A stretch of DNA of 63,738 nt from Caldilineales bacterium (GTDB lineage: Bacteria; Chloroflexota; Anaerolineae; JAAEKA01). Where the stretch lies: positions 1 to 63,738 of the forward strand of contig JANWYQ010000088.1 of NCBI GenBank assembly GCA_025055015.1. Direction: 5' to 3'. The notes beneath the pieces are model-generated. The model was not told where the DNA came from. It did no database searches and was given only the letters and a program-made list of their open reading frames with translations. Both the position numbers and the translations under genes were made by a program. Shown here piece by piece: positions 47,025 to 54,950 of the stretch (the first letter of the stretch is position 1; the number at the start of each line of letters is the position of its first letter).

Positions 47025-47096
47025 TGCGGGGTGGAGCAGTGGCAGCTCGTCGGGCTCATAACCCGAAGGCCGCAGGTTCGAGTCCTGCCCCCGCTA
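47025..47096 (+). tRNA. tRNA-fMet (CAU), initiator
   Basis: A 72-nt tRNA with anticodon stem TCGGG/CCCGA (three consecutive G:C pairs) and loop CTCATAA, diagnostic of the initiator. The 1:72 position is a T-T mismatch, also an initiator trait. The D-loop is short. CCA is not encoded. Confidence 0.92.
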
Positions 47097-47102
47097 CTGA
47101 CG

Positions 47103-47131
47103 ATGGCTGACAGCGCTGCTGTCAGCCATTT
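47103..47131 (+). terminator. Hairpin between the two Met tRNAs
   Basis: ATGGCTGACAGC/GCTGTCAGCCAT stem followed by TTT. Confidence 0.6.
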
Positions 47132-47135
47132 CCGT

Positions 47136-47212
47136 GGCGACGTAGCTCAGGTGGCCAGAGCGAGGGCTTCATAATCCCTAGGTCGGTGGTTCGAGCCCAC
47201 CCGTCGCCACCA
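47136..47212 (+). tRNA. tRNA-Met (CAU), elongator
   Basis: Acceptor GGCGACG/CGTCGCC, anticodon loop TTCATAA, T-arm GGTGG/CCACC, and encoded CCA. Position 31:39 is a C-T mismatch. A lysidine-modified tRNA-Ile2 is the alternative, but the D-arm fits Met better. Confidence 0.85.
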
Positions 47213-47250
47213 TCACCTCCCCAACCAACCTGGCCCCTCCCTCCTAGTCG

Positions 47251-47288
47251 AGCCAGCCCCCATCCACGATGGGGGCTGGCCTTTTTTT
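47251..47288 (+). terminator. Terminator after tRNA-Met
   Basis: GCCAGCCCCCATC/GATGGGGGCTGGC stem followed by seven T residues. Confidence 0.9.
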
Positions 47289-47322
47289 CGGCCGGAGCCG
47301 ATGTCCGGTCCACTCAGCGCGT

Positions 47323-49077
47323 TCAGCCTTGCGGCGAGGCCACCCCTTCCGCCGGATAGGGCGGCAACGTCCGCAGGCGGGGGTCCTCCACCGGCCCGCC
47401 CACGGTGAAGTGGTAGAGGGTCTGGTAGCGCAGGTCGGGGTCGCCCGGGGTGCGATAGCCGGCCATGCCCAGCAGCGCGTGCATGGAGTCGTCGAAGAAG
47501 CAGCCGATGCCGGTGCCCCGCAGCCCGGCCGCCTCTGCCTCCAGGTAGAGCACCTGGCCGATCGCGCCCGTCTCCCAGTGTAGCCGTCGGTAGAACCAGG
47601 CGCCGTGGCGCTGCAGCCGCTCGGCGAACTGCGCCACCATGCCGACGGCAAACGCGCCGTGGCCGGCGATCTCCTGGCCACAGGCGATCCCCTGAGCAGC
47701 CAGCCGCACGTCGCCGGGGGCCAGCAGGCTCAGGTCCAGCCACTCTGGACACCCCTCCGGCCGCTGCCAGGCGAAGGCCGGGTGTAGGGCAGATCGCAGC
47801 TCCTCCCGCTGCGCCGGGTCGCGGACGAGGAGGTAGAGCCCCGGCGCCAGCCCCCGCACCCGGTGCACGAAGAGGGCCAGGTGCACCGCCGGCGCCCAGG
47901 GCAGCGCGGTGAAGGGCATCTGGCCGGGCAGCACGTGGGCCAACATGGCGTAGAAGGCGTCCCGCTCCAGCCCGGTGACGCCGTCCATGGCCACTGCGCT
48001 GCGCCGCCGGCGGATGATCTGCCGCGCGGAGACGGGGCCGGGACGGGGCGGGGCGAGCGGGGGCGGAGGCGCAGGCGGCTGCGAGACGTAGTCGGCCGGC
48101 GGCGGCTCACTGCGCTCGGTGGCCTCCCCCACCGCTTGGACGATGGGCCAAGGGTGGTGCTCAGGGCTGAGGACGTTGGGCCGGCCGGCCAAGGGCAGGG
48201 CGGCCCAGGCCTCCACCAGCGCCCGCTCCAGCCGCAGCCCGGCAATCACTGTTTGCGCGGGCAGGCTGCCGTGGGGCGGGTAGAGCACCAGCAGGCAGTC
48301 GGGATGCTCCGCTTCCTCGCCGCTCTGGCCGTGGACGCCCAACAGCACGGCCAGGTCGCGGTCGGCCAGGCCCTCCGCCAGCGCCAACTGCCAGCCGAGG
48401 GCCGCCGCAGCGATGGTCACCGCAGCCACCGCGTGGCCCACGTCGTGCATGCAGTAGCGGAAGGCCCGCTCGCCGTACTTCCACGACTCCCGCCAGTAGA
48501 TGGAGGTGAGGCCCACCAGCAGGGCGCCGGGGGGCAGCCGGGCTGCCAGGCTGTTCCACAGCGGTTCCGGCAGCTCGGCGCGCACCTCCAGCGCGTGGCA
48601 GGAGGGCGCGTAGTGGCACAGCGCGGGCCGCTCCAACAGGCCGGGCACGGGGCCGCTGAGCAGATAGCCCTCGGTGGGGTGCAGGTTGCCGCTGGAGGGG
48701 TTGACCCGCAGCGACCAGCGGCTGCCCCGGTACTCCTTCCAGGCCGACAGGGCCAGGGAGTCGTAGAAGAGCTGGGAGACGAAGCGGCGGTCCAAGGGCT
48801 GCGGGGGCACGGCGCCAGGCCGGAACAGGTCGTCGTAGGCGGGCGCCGGTGTGGGCGGGACCTCGTCCAAGGGCAGCAGCGGCGCGCCGAGGTAACGCCG
48901 AAAGGGGTCGGGCTGGGTGTCCCAGTCCAGGTAGCCCAGGGCGCGGGCGTAGCGGTGCGGGTAGTGCTTGGTGGCCGCGTGGTAGGCCAGGACCATCTCC
49001 AGGGGCGAGGGGGAGGCGGCCGGCCCGCCGGCGGGCTTGGGTTGCGCTGGCGATGGGGGCTTCGAGCGGAACCACAT
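47323..49077 (-). CDS. SagB/ThcOx-type FMN dehydrogenase (duplicated nitroreductase fold)
   Basis: A 584-residue protein with two nitroreductase-like halves. Residues about 90-310 carry [21 protein letters not shown] and [20 protein letters not shown], the SagB signature. The second half begins [12 protein letters not shown] and ends with [15 protein letters not shown]. SagB-type enzymes oxidise azolines or other groups in peptide products. No TOMM cyclodehydratase is nearby; an ATP-grasp enzyme and esterase lie divergently. I chose ATG 49077 (MWFRSK), 7 bp after TATAAT, with no Shine-Dalgarno. The substrate is unknown. Confidence 0.82.
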   Translation of the reverse strand: MWFRSKPPSPAQPKPAGGPAASPSPLEMVLAYHAATKHYPHRYARALGYLDWDTQPDPFRRYLGAPLLPLDEVPPTPAPAYDDLFRPGAVPPQPLDRRFVSQLFYDSLALSAWKEYRGSRWSLRVNPSSGNLHPTEGYLLSGPVPGLLERPALCHYAPSCHALEVRAELPEPLWNSLAARLPPGALLVGLTSIYWRESWKYGERAFRYCMHDVGHAVAAVTIAAAALGWQLALAEGLADRDLAVLLGVHGQSGEEAEHPDCLLVLYPPHGSLPAQTVIAGLRLERALVEAWAALPLAGRPNVLSPEHHPWPIVQAVGEATERSEPPPADYVSQPPAPPPPLAPPRPGPVSARQIIRRRRSAVAMDGVTGLERDAFYAMLAHVLPGQMPFTALPWAPAVHLALFVHRVRGLAPGLYLLVRDPAQREELRSALHPAFAWQRPEGCPEWLDLSLLAPGDVRLAAQGIACGQEIAGHGAFAVGMVAQFAERLQRHGAWFYRRLHWETGAIGQVLYLEAEAAGLRGTGIGCFFDDSMHALLGMAGYRTPGDPDLRYQTLYHFTVGGPVEDPRLRTLPPYPAEGVASPQG

Positions 49078-49084
49078 GGCTCCC

Positions 49085-49090
49085 ATTATA
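49085..49090 (-). promoter_or_regulatory. -10 box of the SagB-type gene
   Basis: TATAAT on the minus strand, 7 bp before the ATG. The -35 is weak. It lies beside the divergent esterase promoter. Confidence 0.45.
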
Positions 49091-49119
49091 CCCACGACGG
49101 CCAGGTCGGCGACTTCTGT

Positions 49120-49147
49120 TTGACAGTTGCGCGCAGACAGATACAAT
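49120..49147 (+). promoter_or_regulatory. Promoter of the esterase/ATP-grasp pair
   Basis: TTGACA (49120-49125), 16 bp, TACAAT (49142-49147). Confidence 0.7.
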
Positions 49148-49199
49148 CAAGGTCGCCCCTTCGGCGCCTCTTCAGCCCCTCCGCTCGGAAAGGAAGGCC

Positions 49200-49916
49200 A
49201 TGAACCGAGAGTATCACCGCTGGTACAGCCCGTCGCTGGGCCGCGACATGGAGCTGCTGGTGTTCGGCCACGCCGGCGCGCGGCTCCTCATCTTTCCTAC
49301 CTCCAAGGGCCGCTTCTACGAGTGGGAGGACCGCGGCATGATCGAGGTCATGCGGGACTCCATCGAGAAGGGATGGCTGCAGGTGTTCTGTGTGGACAGC
49401 GTGGACGAGGAGAGCTGGTACGCGCGCTGGAAGTGGCCGGGCGACCGCGCCTGGCGCCATGTGCAGTACGACAGCTATATCCGCAACGAGGTGATCCCCT
49501 TCACCCAGCGCAACCCCAACCCCTTCATGATCGTCATGGGCGCCAGCTTCGGCGCGTACCACGCGGTGAACTTCGCCTTCCGCTATCCCTACCTGGTGGG
49601 CCGGGTGCTGGGGCTGAACGGCCTCTACGACATCCGCGACTGGACCGACGGCCACCACGACAACAACATCTACTTCAACAACCCCATCGAGTACGTGGCC
49701 AACGAGCACGACCCGGTGCGGCTGGCCCAGCTCCGGGCCATGGACATCATCCTCACTACCAGCGAGGACGAGGCCCTGCGCTGGGAAACCGAGCGCTTCT
49801 CGCAGCTTCTGTGGAGCAAGGGCATCTGGCATGCGCTGCGGGTGTGGAAGGGCTGGGCCCACGACTGGCCCTACTGGAAGGAGATGATCCGCCTCTACCT
49901 CAGCGGCCACGACTGA
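49200..49916 (+). CDS. Esterase-family alpha/beta hydrolase
   Basis: A 238-residue cytosolic hydrolase of the esterase D-like group. The nucleophile elbow is MGASFGAYHAV with S116, and the catalytic His is probably in WKGWAHDWPYWKEM near the C-terminus. No signal peptide. AGGAAGG lies just before ATG 49200. An ATP-grasp gene begins 127 bp downstream on the same strand. Esterases of this group recur beside ATP-grasp ligases in predicted peptide-modification clusters. Confidence 0.8.
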   Translation: MNREYHRWYSPSLGRDMELLVFGHAGARLLIFPTSKGRFYEWEDRGMIEVMRDSIEKGWLQVFCVDSVDEESWYARWKWPGDRAWRHVQYDSYIRNEVIPFTQRNPNPFMIVMGASFGAYHAVNFAFRYPYLVGRVLGLNGLYDIRDWTDGHHDNNIYFNNPIEYVANEHDPVRLAQLRAMDIILTTSEDEALRWETERFSQLLWSKGIWHALRVWKGWAHDWPYWKEMIRLYLSGHD

Positions 49917-50043
49917 ATGCCGGCCTCTGTTACACGTGACGGGTTTCGCCTTGCTCGGCGCGCATCGCGCATCGCTCGTTGCGCAGTGCCTGTTTTCCGC
50001 TGCCTCTCCCTCCCCCCACGTTCCTTCTCCTGAGGTTCCCCCT

Positions 50044-51393
50044 ATGCTGGCCGACGCCATTCAGCACTACCACGACCTCCTGACCGACGCCATGGCCCAG
50101 GACTCCCAGGCCCAGCTGGAGGCGCAGCTGCGCAAGCGGGGCCTGTTCTTCGGCGAGCGACCCCTGACCACGGTGCTGCGCCCCCGCTTCCTGACGCCGG
50201 AGCAGTTCGACTTCATCCAGCGGCGGGTGAAGGTGCTGCTGCGGGCCTTCCACCGCATCCACGAGGTGGGCATGGCCGACGCCGAGTTCCGCCGCCAGTT
50301 CCGGCTGACGGAGCAGGAGGAGGCGCTGGCGCTGCACCACCCCGGCTATCGTTGGCCCAGCCCGGTGTCGCGGCTGGACGCCTTCTTCCTGCCCGATAGC
50401 CTGGTGCTGAAGTTCAACGAGTACAACGCGGAGACGCCCGCGGCCTCGGCCTACAACGACGTGCTGTCAGAGGTGTTCTACGGCCTGCCGGTGATGGGCG
50501 CGTTCATGCACCGCTACCGGGTGCGGCCGCTGCCGGCGCGCGAGGGGGTGCTGCACGCGCTGCTGCAGTGCTACGAGCAGTGGCTGGGTCGCCGCGAGCG
50601 GCCGCGCATCGCCATCGTGGACTGGGGCGAGGTGCCCACCTACAGCGAGTTCGTGCTGTTCGACGAGTACTTCCGGGCGCAGGGGCTGGAGTGTCGCATC
50701 GTGGACCCGCGGCGCCTGGAGTACCGCAACGGTCGGCTGACCGCGGACGGCTTCGCGATTGACCTGATCTACAAGCGGGTGCTGATCTCGGAGCTGCTGG
50801 ACTGGGGCGGCACGGAGAGCGCGATGGTGCGGGCGGTGCTGGACAACGCGGTGTGCATGGTGAACCCCTTTGCCTGCAAGCTGCTGTACAAGAAGGGGAG
50901 CTTGGCGGTGCTGAGCGACGAGCGCAACGCGCACCTGTTCGACCGCGAGGAGGCGCAGGCCATAGCCGAGCACATCCCCTGGACGCGCCTGGTGGAGGAG
51001 CGGCGCACGGAGTACAACGGCCGGCCCGTGGACCTCATCCAGTTCACCCTGGACAACCGGGAGCGCTTGGTGCTCAAGCCCAACGACGACTACGGCGGCA
51101 AGGGGGTGGTGCTGGGGTGGACGGTGGACCAGAGCCAGTGGGAGGCGGCGCTGAAGGTGGCGTTGGAGACCCCCTACGTGGTGCAGGAGCGGGTGGTAGT
51201 GCCGCGCGAGCCCTACCCCAGCCTGGCCGACGGCCGCGTCTACCTGCTGGACCGCCAGTTCGACACGGCGCCCTTCTGCTACTTCGGCGAGTTCACCGAC
51301 TCCTGCCTGACCCGGCTGTCCACCGAGCCGCTGCTCAACGTCACCGCAGGCGGCGGCTCCACGGTGCCGACGTTCGTGGTGGAGGCGCGGTAG
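50044..51393 (+). CDS. ATP-grasp ligase-like protein
   Basis: A 449-residue protein with an ATP-grasp core: KFNEYNAETPAASAYND at the front, the glycine-rich lid RLVLKPNDDYGGKGVVLGW and VVQERVVVPREPYPS. The order resembles the circularly permuted/glutathionylspermidine-synthase-like type. Such enzymes form amide bonds between a carboxylate and an amine. It follows the esterase. GAGG lies 9 bp before the ATG. The tail is glycine/threonine-rich (TAGGGSTVPTF). The product is unknown. Confidence 0.75.
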   Translation: MLADAIQHYHDLLTDAMAQDSQAQLEAQLRKRGLFFGERPLTTVLRPRFLTPEQFDFIQRRVKVLLRAFHRIHEVGMADAEFRRQFRLTEQEEALALHHPGYRWPSPVSRLDAFFLPDSLVLKFNEYNAETPAASAYNDVLSEVFYGLPVMGAFMHRYRVRPLPAREGVLHALLQCYEQWLGRRERPRIAIVDWGEVPTYSEFVLFDEYFRAQGLECRIVDPRRLEYRNGRLTADGFAIDLIYKRVLISELLDWGGTESAMVRAVLDNAVCMVNPFACKLLYKKGSLAVLSDERNAHLFDREEAQAIAEHIPWTRLVEERRTEYNGRPVDLIQFTLDNRERLVLKPNDDYGGKGVVLGWTVDQSQWEAALKVALETPYVVQERVVVPREPYPSLADGRVYLLDRQFDTAPFCYFGEFTDSCLTRLSTEPLLNVTAGGGSTVPTFVVEAR

Positions 51394-51542
51394 ACGAGCG
51401 CGGAGGCGCGCGGAGCCAGGACTCATGGCTATTGGCACGGATGCAGTGATGGCTTCAGTAGGGGTGAGGCACCATGGGGTTATTTCCGTCCAGCCTCCAT
51501 AGGCGCCGATGTTCGCAGACTACTGAAAGTGTTAGGGTAGCT

Positions 51543-52305
51543 ATGGACACTCTCTCCCTAATTCGATTGATCGAGGGTGGAGAGACCCCCCACCTTAGAG
51601 TTTAAGAGCGATCGTGGTCCCTTGAGTGACGCAGATCTTGTGGAAACAGTGGTTTGTCTGGCCAAAGCAGAGGGCGGTAAGCTGTTTATCGGCGTGGAAC
51701 AGGACGGTAAGATCACAGGATTGCATCCACGGCACCAAACCGATCCACACCACTTGGAAGCGTTGATTTCGGCACGCACTGTACCGCCGTTGAACGTCCA
51801 GGTCTTTTTTTTAAACCTTCCCAGCGGCACGGTCGCTGTGGTGGAGGTCCCACGCTCGAACCAGCCGGTGGCTACCAGCGACGGCAGGATGCTTATTCGC
51901 TATCGCGACAGTCATAATCTTCCTGGCTGCCGGCCGTTGTACCCTTATGAGCTAAACTCCTTGTATGCAGACCGTGGACAGCGTGATTACACCGCTCAAC
52001 CTGTCTGGAACACAAGTTTAGAAGATCTAGACCCTTTGGAGTTTGAGCGGTTGCGACGTCTTGTGCGCCGGTATCGCGGCGACGCTAGTCTGCTTGATTT
52101 GGACGACCGACAACTGGCCCTGGCGTTAGGGCTAGCGGTTGGTGTGAACGGTCAGGTGACACCAACTGTGGCCGGCTTGCTGCTGGTAGGCCGTGAACAA
52201 GTCCTGACGGCTCATTTGCCAGCGCACGAAGTAGCCTTTCAGGTGCTCGACAGGCAGCTCGTGGCCAACCTAGACCCCACTGCGCAAGCCTTGGCGGCTG
52301 TCTAA
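51543..52305 (+). pseudogene. Frameshifted, C-terminally truncated AlbA_2 (Schlafen-type) regulator
   Basis: Starting at ATG 51543 the frame reads MDTLSLIRLIEGGETP, then breaks at a run of six C residues (about 51587-51592). The following frame continues TLEFKSDRGPLSDADLVETVVCLANA-like sequence, the AlbA_2 DNA-binding domain (VCLAKAEGGKLFIGVEQDG). Deleting one C restores one frame. Downstream it reads to 52305 and ends DPTAQALAAV, far short of the usual ~400-480 residues with an ATPase-like domain. Base composition is less GC-rich than neighbours, suggesting transfer. A sequencing error in the C run is possible. Confidence 0.75.
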
Positions 52306-52317
52306 CTACGGAGCCCC

Positions 52318-54264
52318 ATGAACCCCTCCCTCCCCCTCCTGCTCCTCTCCCTCCTTCTCCTCCTCTCCCCGGCCGCTGCGGCGGAGCAGCCGTCGGTGGC
52401 GCTGGTGGCGGTGGAGGTGCGCTCGCCGGCTGCCGTGGAGCGGCTGGCAGCCACCGGCGTGCCGGTCTACGCCCGATTGACTGCGCCGGCCGGCGAGGTG
52501 ATGCTGGCCGGCGCCGATGTGCGCGCACAAGCGCAGCTGCGGGCGGCCGGGCTCCCTTTCCGCGCGCTGGACGCGGACATGGCCGGCGCGGAGTACTTCG
52601 TGGCCTACCCGGCGCCCGGCCGCAGCGTGCCCTGGGCCGCCTATGGCCGACTGCTCTACGCAGACGGCCGCCAGGCGGTGCTGCGCTCCACAGCCTCCGC
52701 AGTGCAGCGCCTACAGGCCGAAGGAGTGAAGGTGGTGCCCATCGGCCGGGAGCCCCTTCCCCTGCTGCGGCGCACAGCGGCCGGCGCGGCTGGGGCCTTT
52801 GCCGACCTCTCCCAGCCCGACCCCTTGGTGCAGGCCATGGTCGCCCAGGTCAGCCAGGCCACGGTCTACCAGTACACCGGCGACCTCAGCGGCGAGTGGC
52901 CGGTGGTCGTGGAGGGCGCGCCGTACACCATCACCACCCGCAACACCCTCAGCGGCGAGCCCGTGCGCAAGGCCACCCGCTACGTGGGTGAACACCTGGC
53001 GGCGCTAGGGCTGTCGGTGGAGTACCACACCTACCGCACCGCCTGGCCGCCCAACGTCATCGGGGAGCTGCGGGGCGTCGCCTCGCCGGGCACCATCTAC
53101 ATCGTCGGCGGCCACCTGGACAACATGCCGCCCAGCGGCCGCGCGCCCGGCGCGGACGACAACGCTAGCGGCGCCGTGGGCACGCTGATCGCGGCCGACA
53201 TCCTCAGCCAGTACCAGTGGGACTGCACCCTGCGCTTCGTTTTTTGGACAGGCGAGGAGCAAGGGCTGATCGGCAGCGACGCCTACGCGCGCCGCGCGTC
53301 CCAGCGCAACGAGAACATCTTGGGCGTGATCAACCTGGACATGATCGGCTGGAACACGCCGGGCAGCCCGCCCGACATTGACCTACACGCCAACGCCAAC
53401 CTGCCCGCCACCCTGGACCTGGCCGACCTCTTCGCCGACGTGATCGCCGCCTATGGCCTCGACCTGATCCCTCAGATCGTGCCCGACGGCACCGGAGCCA
53501 GCGACCACGCCTCCTTCTGGAGCCGCGGCTACACCGCCATCCTGGGCATCGAGGACTACCGCGGCAGCCCCAACGACTTCAACCCCTACTACCACACCAG
53601 CAACGACCAGCTCTCCCGGCTGGACATGGCCTACTTCACCGACTTCGTGCGGGCAGCCGTGGCCGCCACAGCCCACATGAGCAACTGCCTGCGCACCGGC
53701 CGGCTCCAGGGCCAGGTCACGGCCAGCCACGACGGCAGCCCCATCGCCGCTGCAACCGTAGCCGTCACCCGCACCGTGGGCTACCAGGGGCAGGTTGCCG
53801 CCGACGGAGCCGGCCACTATGCCACGACCGTGCCGGCCGGCAGCTTCGCGGCTCGGGCCTCGGCCTACGGCTACCTGCCGGCGGACGTGGCCGGGCTCAC
53901 GGTGGGCGGCGGCGCCGTGGTCACGCAGAACTTCGTGCTGACGGCGGCGCCGCCTCAGGCGCCGGCGGTGGCCATCGGCGGCAGCGGCGGCGCGATCAAC
54001 CTGGCCTGGGCCCACGTGTCCCCCAACATGGCCTATCAGGTGCACCGCGGCGAGAGCCCCTACTTCACGGCGGAAGGCAGCACACAGCGGGCCGGCTTCA
54101 ACCTGCCCTTCCCTAACCCGGTGACCTACTCCGACCCCGCAAGCGGCCTGGGCAATCCCCTGGTCAACCACTTCTACGTGGTGCTAGGGGTCAACGCGGC
54201 CGGGGCGACGGTGGCCAGTCAGCGGGTGGGGGAGTTCGACTTCGCGTTGGCGCCCGGCGGCTAG
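52318..54264 (+). CDS. Secreted M28-family zinc aminopeptidase
   Basis: A 648-residue exported peptidase with a signal peptide at 1-22. The co-catalytic zinc site is complete: H266 (VGGHLDN), D281 (GADDNASG), catalytic E313 and ligand E314 (GEEQGLIGS), D341 (NLDMIGW) and H426 (YYHTSND). A carboxypeptidase-regulatory-like beta domain (about 461-548, GRLQGQVTASHDGSPI) follows. The final ~100 residues are the FN3-like domain ending RVGEFDFALAPGG, as in the two glycoside hydrolases. It releases N-terminal amino acids outside the cell. It starts 12 bp after the frameshifted gene. Confidence 0.9.
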   Translation: MNPSLPLLLLSLLLLLSPAAAAEQPSVALVAVEVRSPAAVERLAATGVPVYARLTAPAGEVMLAGADVRAQAQLRAAGLPFRALDADMAGAEYFVAYPAPGRSVPWAAYGRLLYADGRQAVLRSTASAVQRLQAEGVKVVPIGREPLPLLRRTAAGAAGAFADLSQPDPLVQAMVAQVSQATVYQYTGDLSGEWPVVVEGAPYTITTRNTLSGEPVRKATRYVGEHLAALGLSVEYHTYRTAWPPNVIGELRGVASPGTIYIVGGHLDNMPPSGRAPGADDNASGAVGTLIAADILSQYQWDCTLRFVFWTGEEQGLIGSDAYARRASQRNENILGVINLDMIGWNTPGSPPDIDLHANANLPATLDLADLFADVIAAYGLDLIPQIVPDGTGASDHASFWSRGYTAILGIEDYRGSPNDFNPYYHTSNDQLSRLDMAYFTDFVRAAVAATAHMSNCLRTGRLQGQVTASHDGSPIAAATVAVTRTVGYQGQVAADGAGHYATTVPAGSFAARASAYGYLPADVAGLTVGGGAVVTQNFVLTAAPPQAPAVAIGGSGGAINLAWAHVSPNMAYQVHRGESPYFTAEGSTQRAGFNLPFPNPVTYSDPASGLGNPLVNHFYVVLGVNAAGATVASQRVGEFDFALAPGG

Positions 54265-54288
54265 GCTGTAGGCCGGCTGCGCCGTGCT

Positions 54289-54317
54289 TTGACTCTCTCT
54301 GTGCCCAATGGTACAAT
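54289..54317 (+). promoter_or_regulatory. Promoter of the B12-binding mutase subunit
   Basis: TTGACT (54289-54294), 17 bp, TACAAT (54312-54317). The ~95-nt leader has small stems CCAGC/GCTGG (54320-54333), CGTTG/CAACG (54335-54348) and GTTCCCG/CGGGAAC (54373-54396). Confidence 0.7.
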
Positions 54318-54418
54318 TGCCAGCAAACGCTGGACGTTGATGTCAACGACCATCGCACAGCAACCAGTCCCGGTTCCCGGCGCGCTGCTCGGGAACGGAC
54401 AGCCAGGAGGAGGAGACC

Positions 54419-54841
54419 ATGTCCGAGCGAAAGATCCGTGTGCTTGTCGCCAAGCCCGGCCTCGACGGCCATGACCGAGGCGCCAAGGTGGTGGCCCGCG
54501 CGCTGCGGGACGCCGGCTTCGAGGTGATCTACACCGGCATCCGCCAGACGCCGGAGATGATCGCCGAGGCCGCCCTACAGGAGGACGTAGACGTGGTGGG
54601 GCTGAGCATTCTCTCTGGCGCGCACATGGCCCTGTGCCCCCGGGTGGTGGAGCTGCTGCGCAAGAACGGACTGGAGGACGTGGTCGTGTTGGTGGGCGGG
54701 ATCATCCCCGACGAGGACGTCGAGCCCCTCAAGCAGATGGGCATCAAGGCGGTGTTCGGCCCCGGCACCAGTACCCAGGAGATCGTGGACTTCATCAACC
54801 GGGCGATGGCGGAGCGCGACCGGGCTGCTGTGCCCGCGTGA
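54419..54841 (+). CDS. Methylmalonyl-CoA mutase small (B12-binding) subunit
   Basis: A 140-residue cobalamin-binding domain protein. DGHDRG (16-21) supplies H18, the lower axial cobalt ligand; SILSGAH and [10 protein letters not shown] complete the B12 site. With a separate catalytic subunit it interconverts methylmalonyl-CoA and succinyl-CoA. Split mutases of this kind are common in archaea and some bacteria. The catalytic subunit is not in this window. AGGAGGAGGAG precedes the ATG. Confidence 0.88.
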   Translation: MSERKIRVLVAKPGLDGHDRGAKVVARALRDAGFEVIYTGIRQTPEMIAEAALQEDVDVVGLSILSGAHMALCPRVVELLRKNGLEDVVVLVGGIIPDEDVEPLKQMGIKAVFGPGTSTQEIVDFINRAMAERDRAAVPA

Positions 54842-54866
54842 TCTCCCTGGCTGCCCGCCGGTCATC

Positions 54867-54918
54867 AACACGCGCTGCCGGCCGAGGCCTCTGAGCACCT
54901 CGGCCGGCAGCGCGTGTT
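54867..54918. terminator. 21-bp perfect inverted repeat between convergent genes
   Basis: AACACGCGCTGCCGGCCGAGG (54867-54887) and its exact complement (54898-54918) flank a 10-nt loop. It probably ends transcription from both sides; there is no long T run on the plus strand. Confidence 0.7.
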
Positions 54919-54950
54919 CGCTTGTGGGACAGTTGCGCGGCAGATGGAAC

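Noticed and set aside
47136..47212. tRNA-Ile2 (CAU)
   Set aside because: Acceptor and D-arm fit elongator tRNA-Met better, although the C-T pair at 31:39 leaves some doubt.
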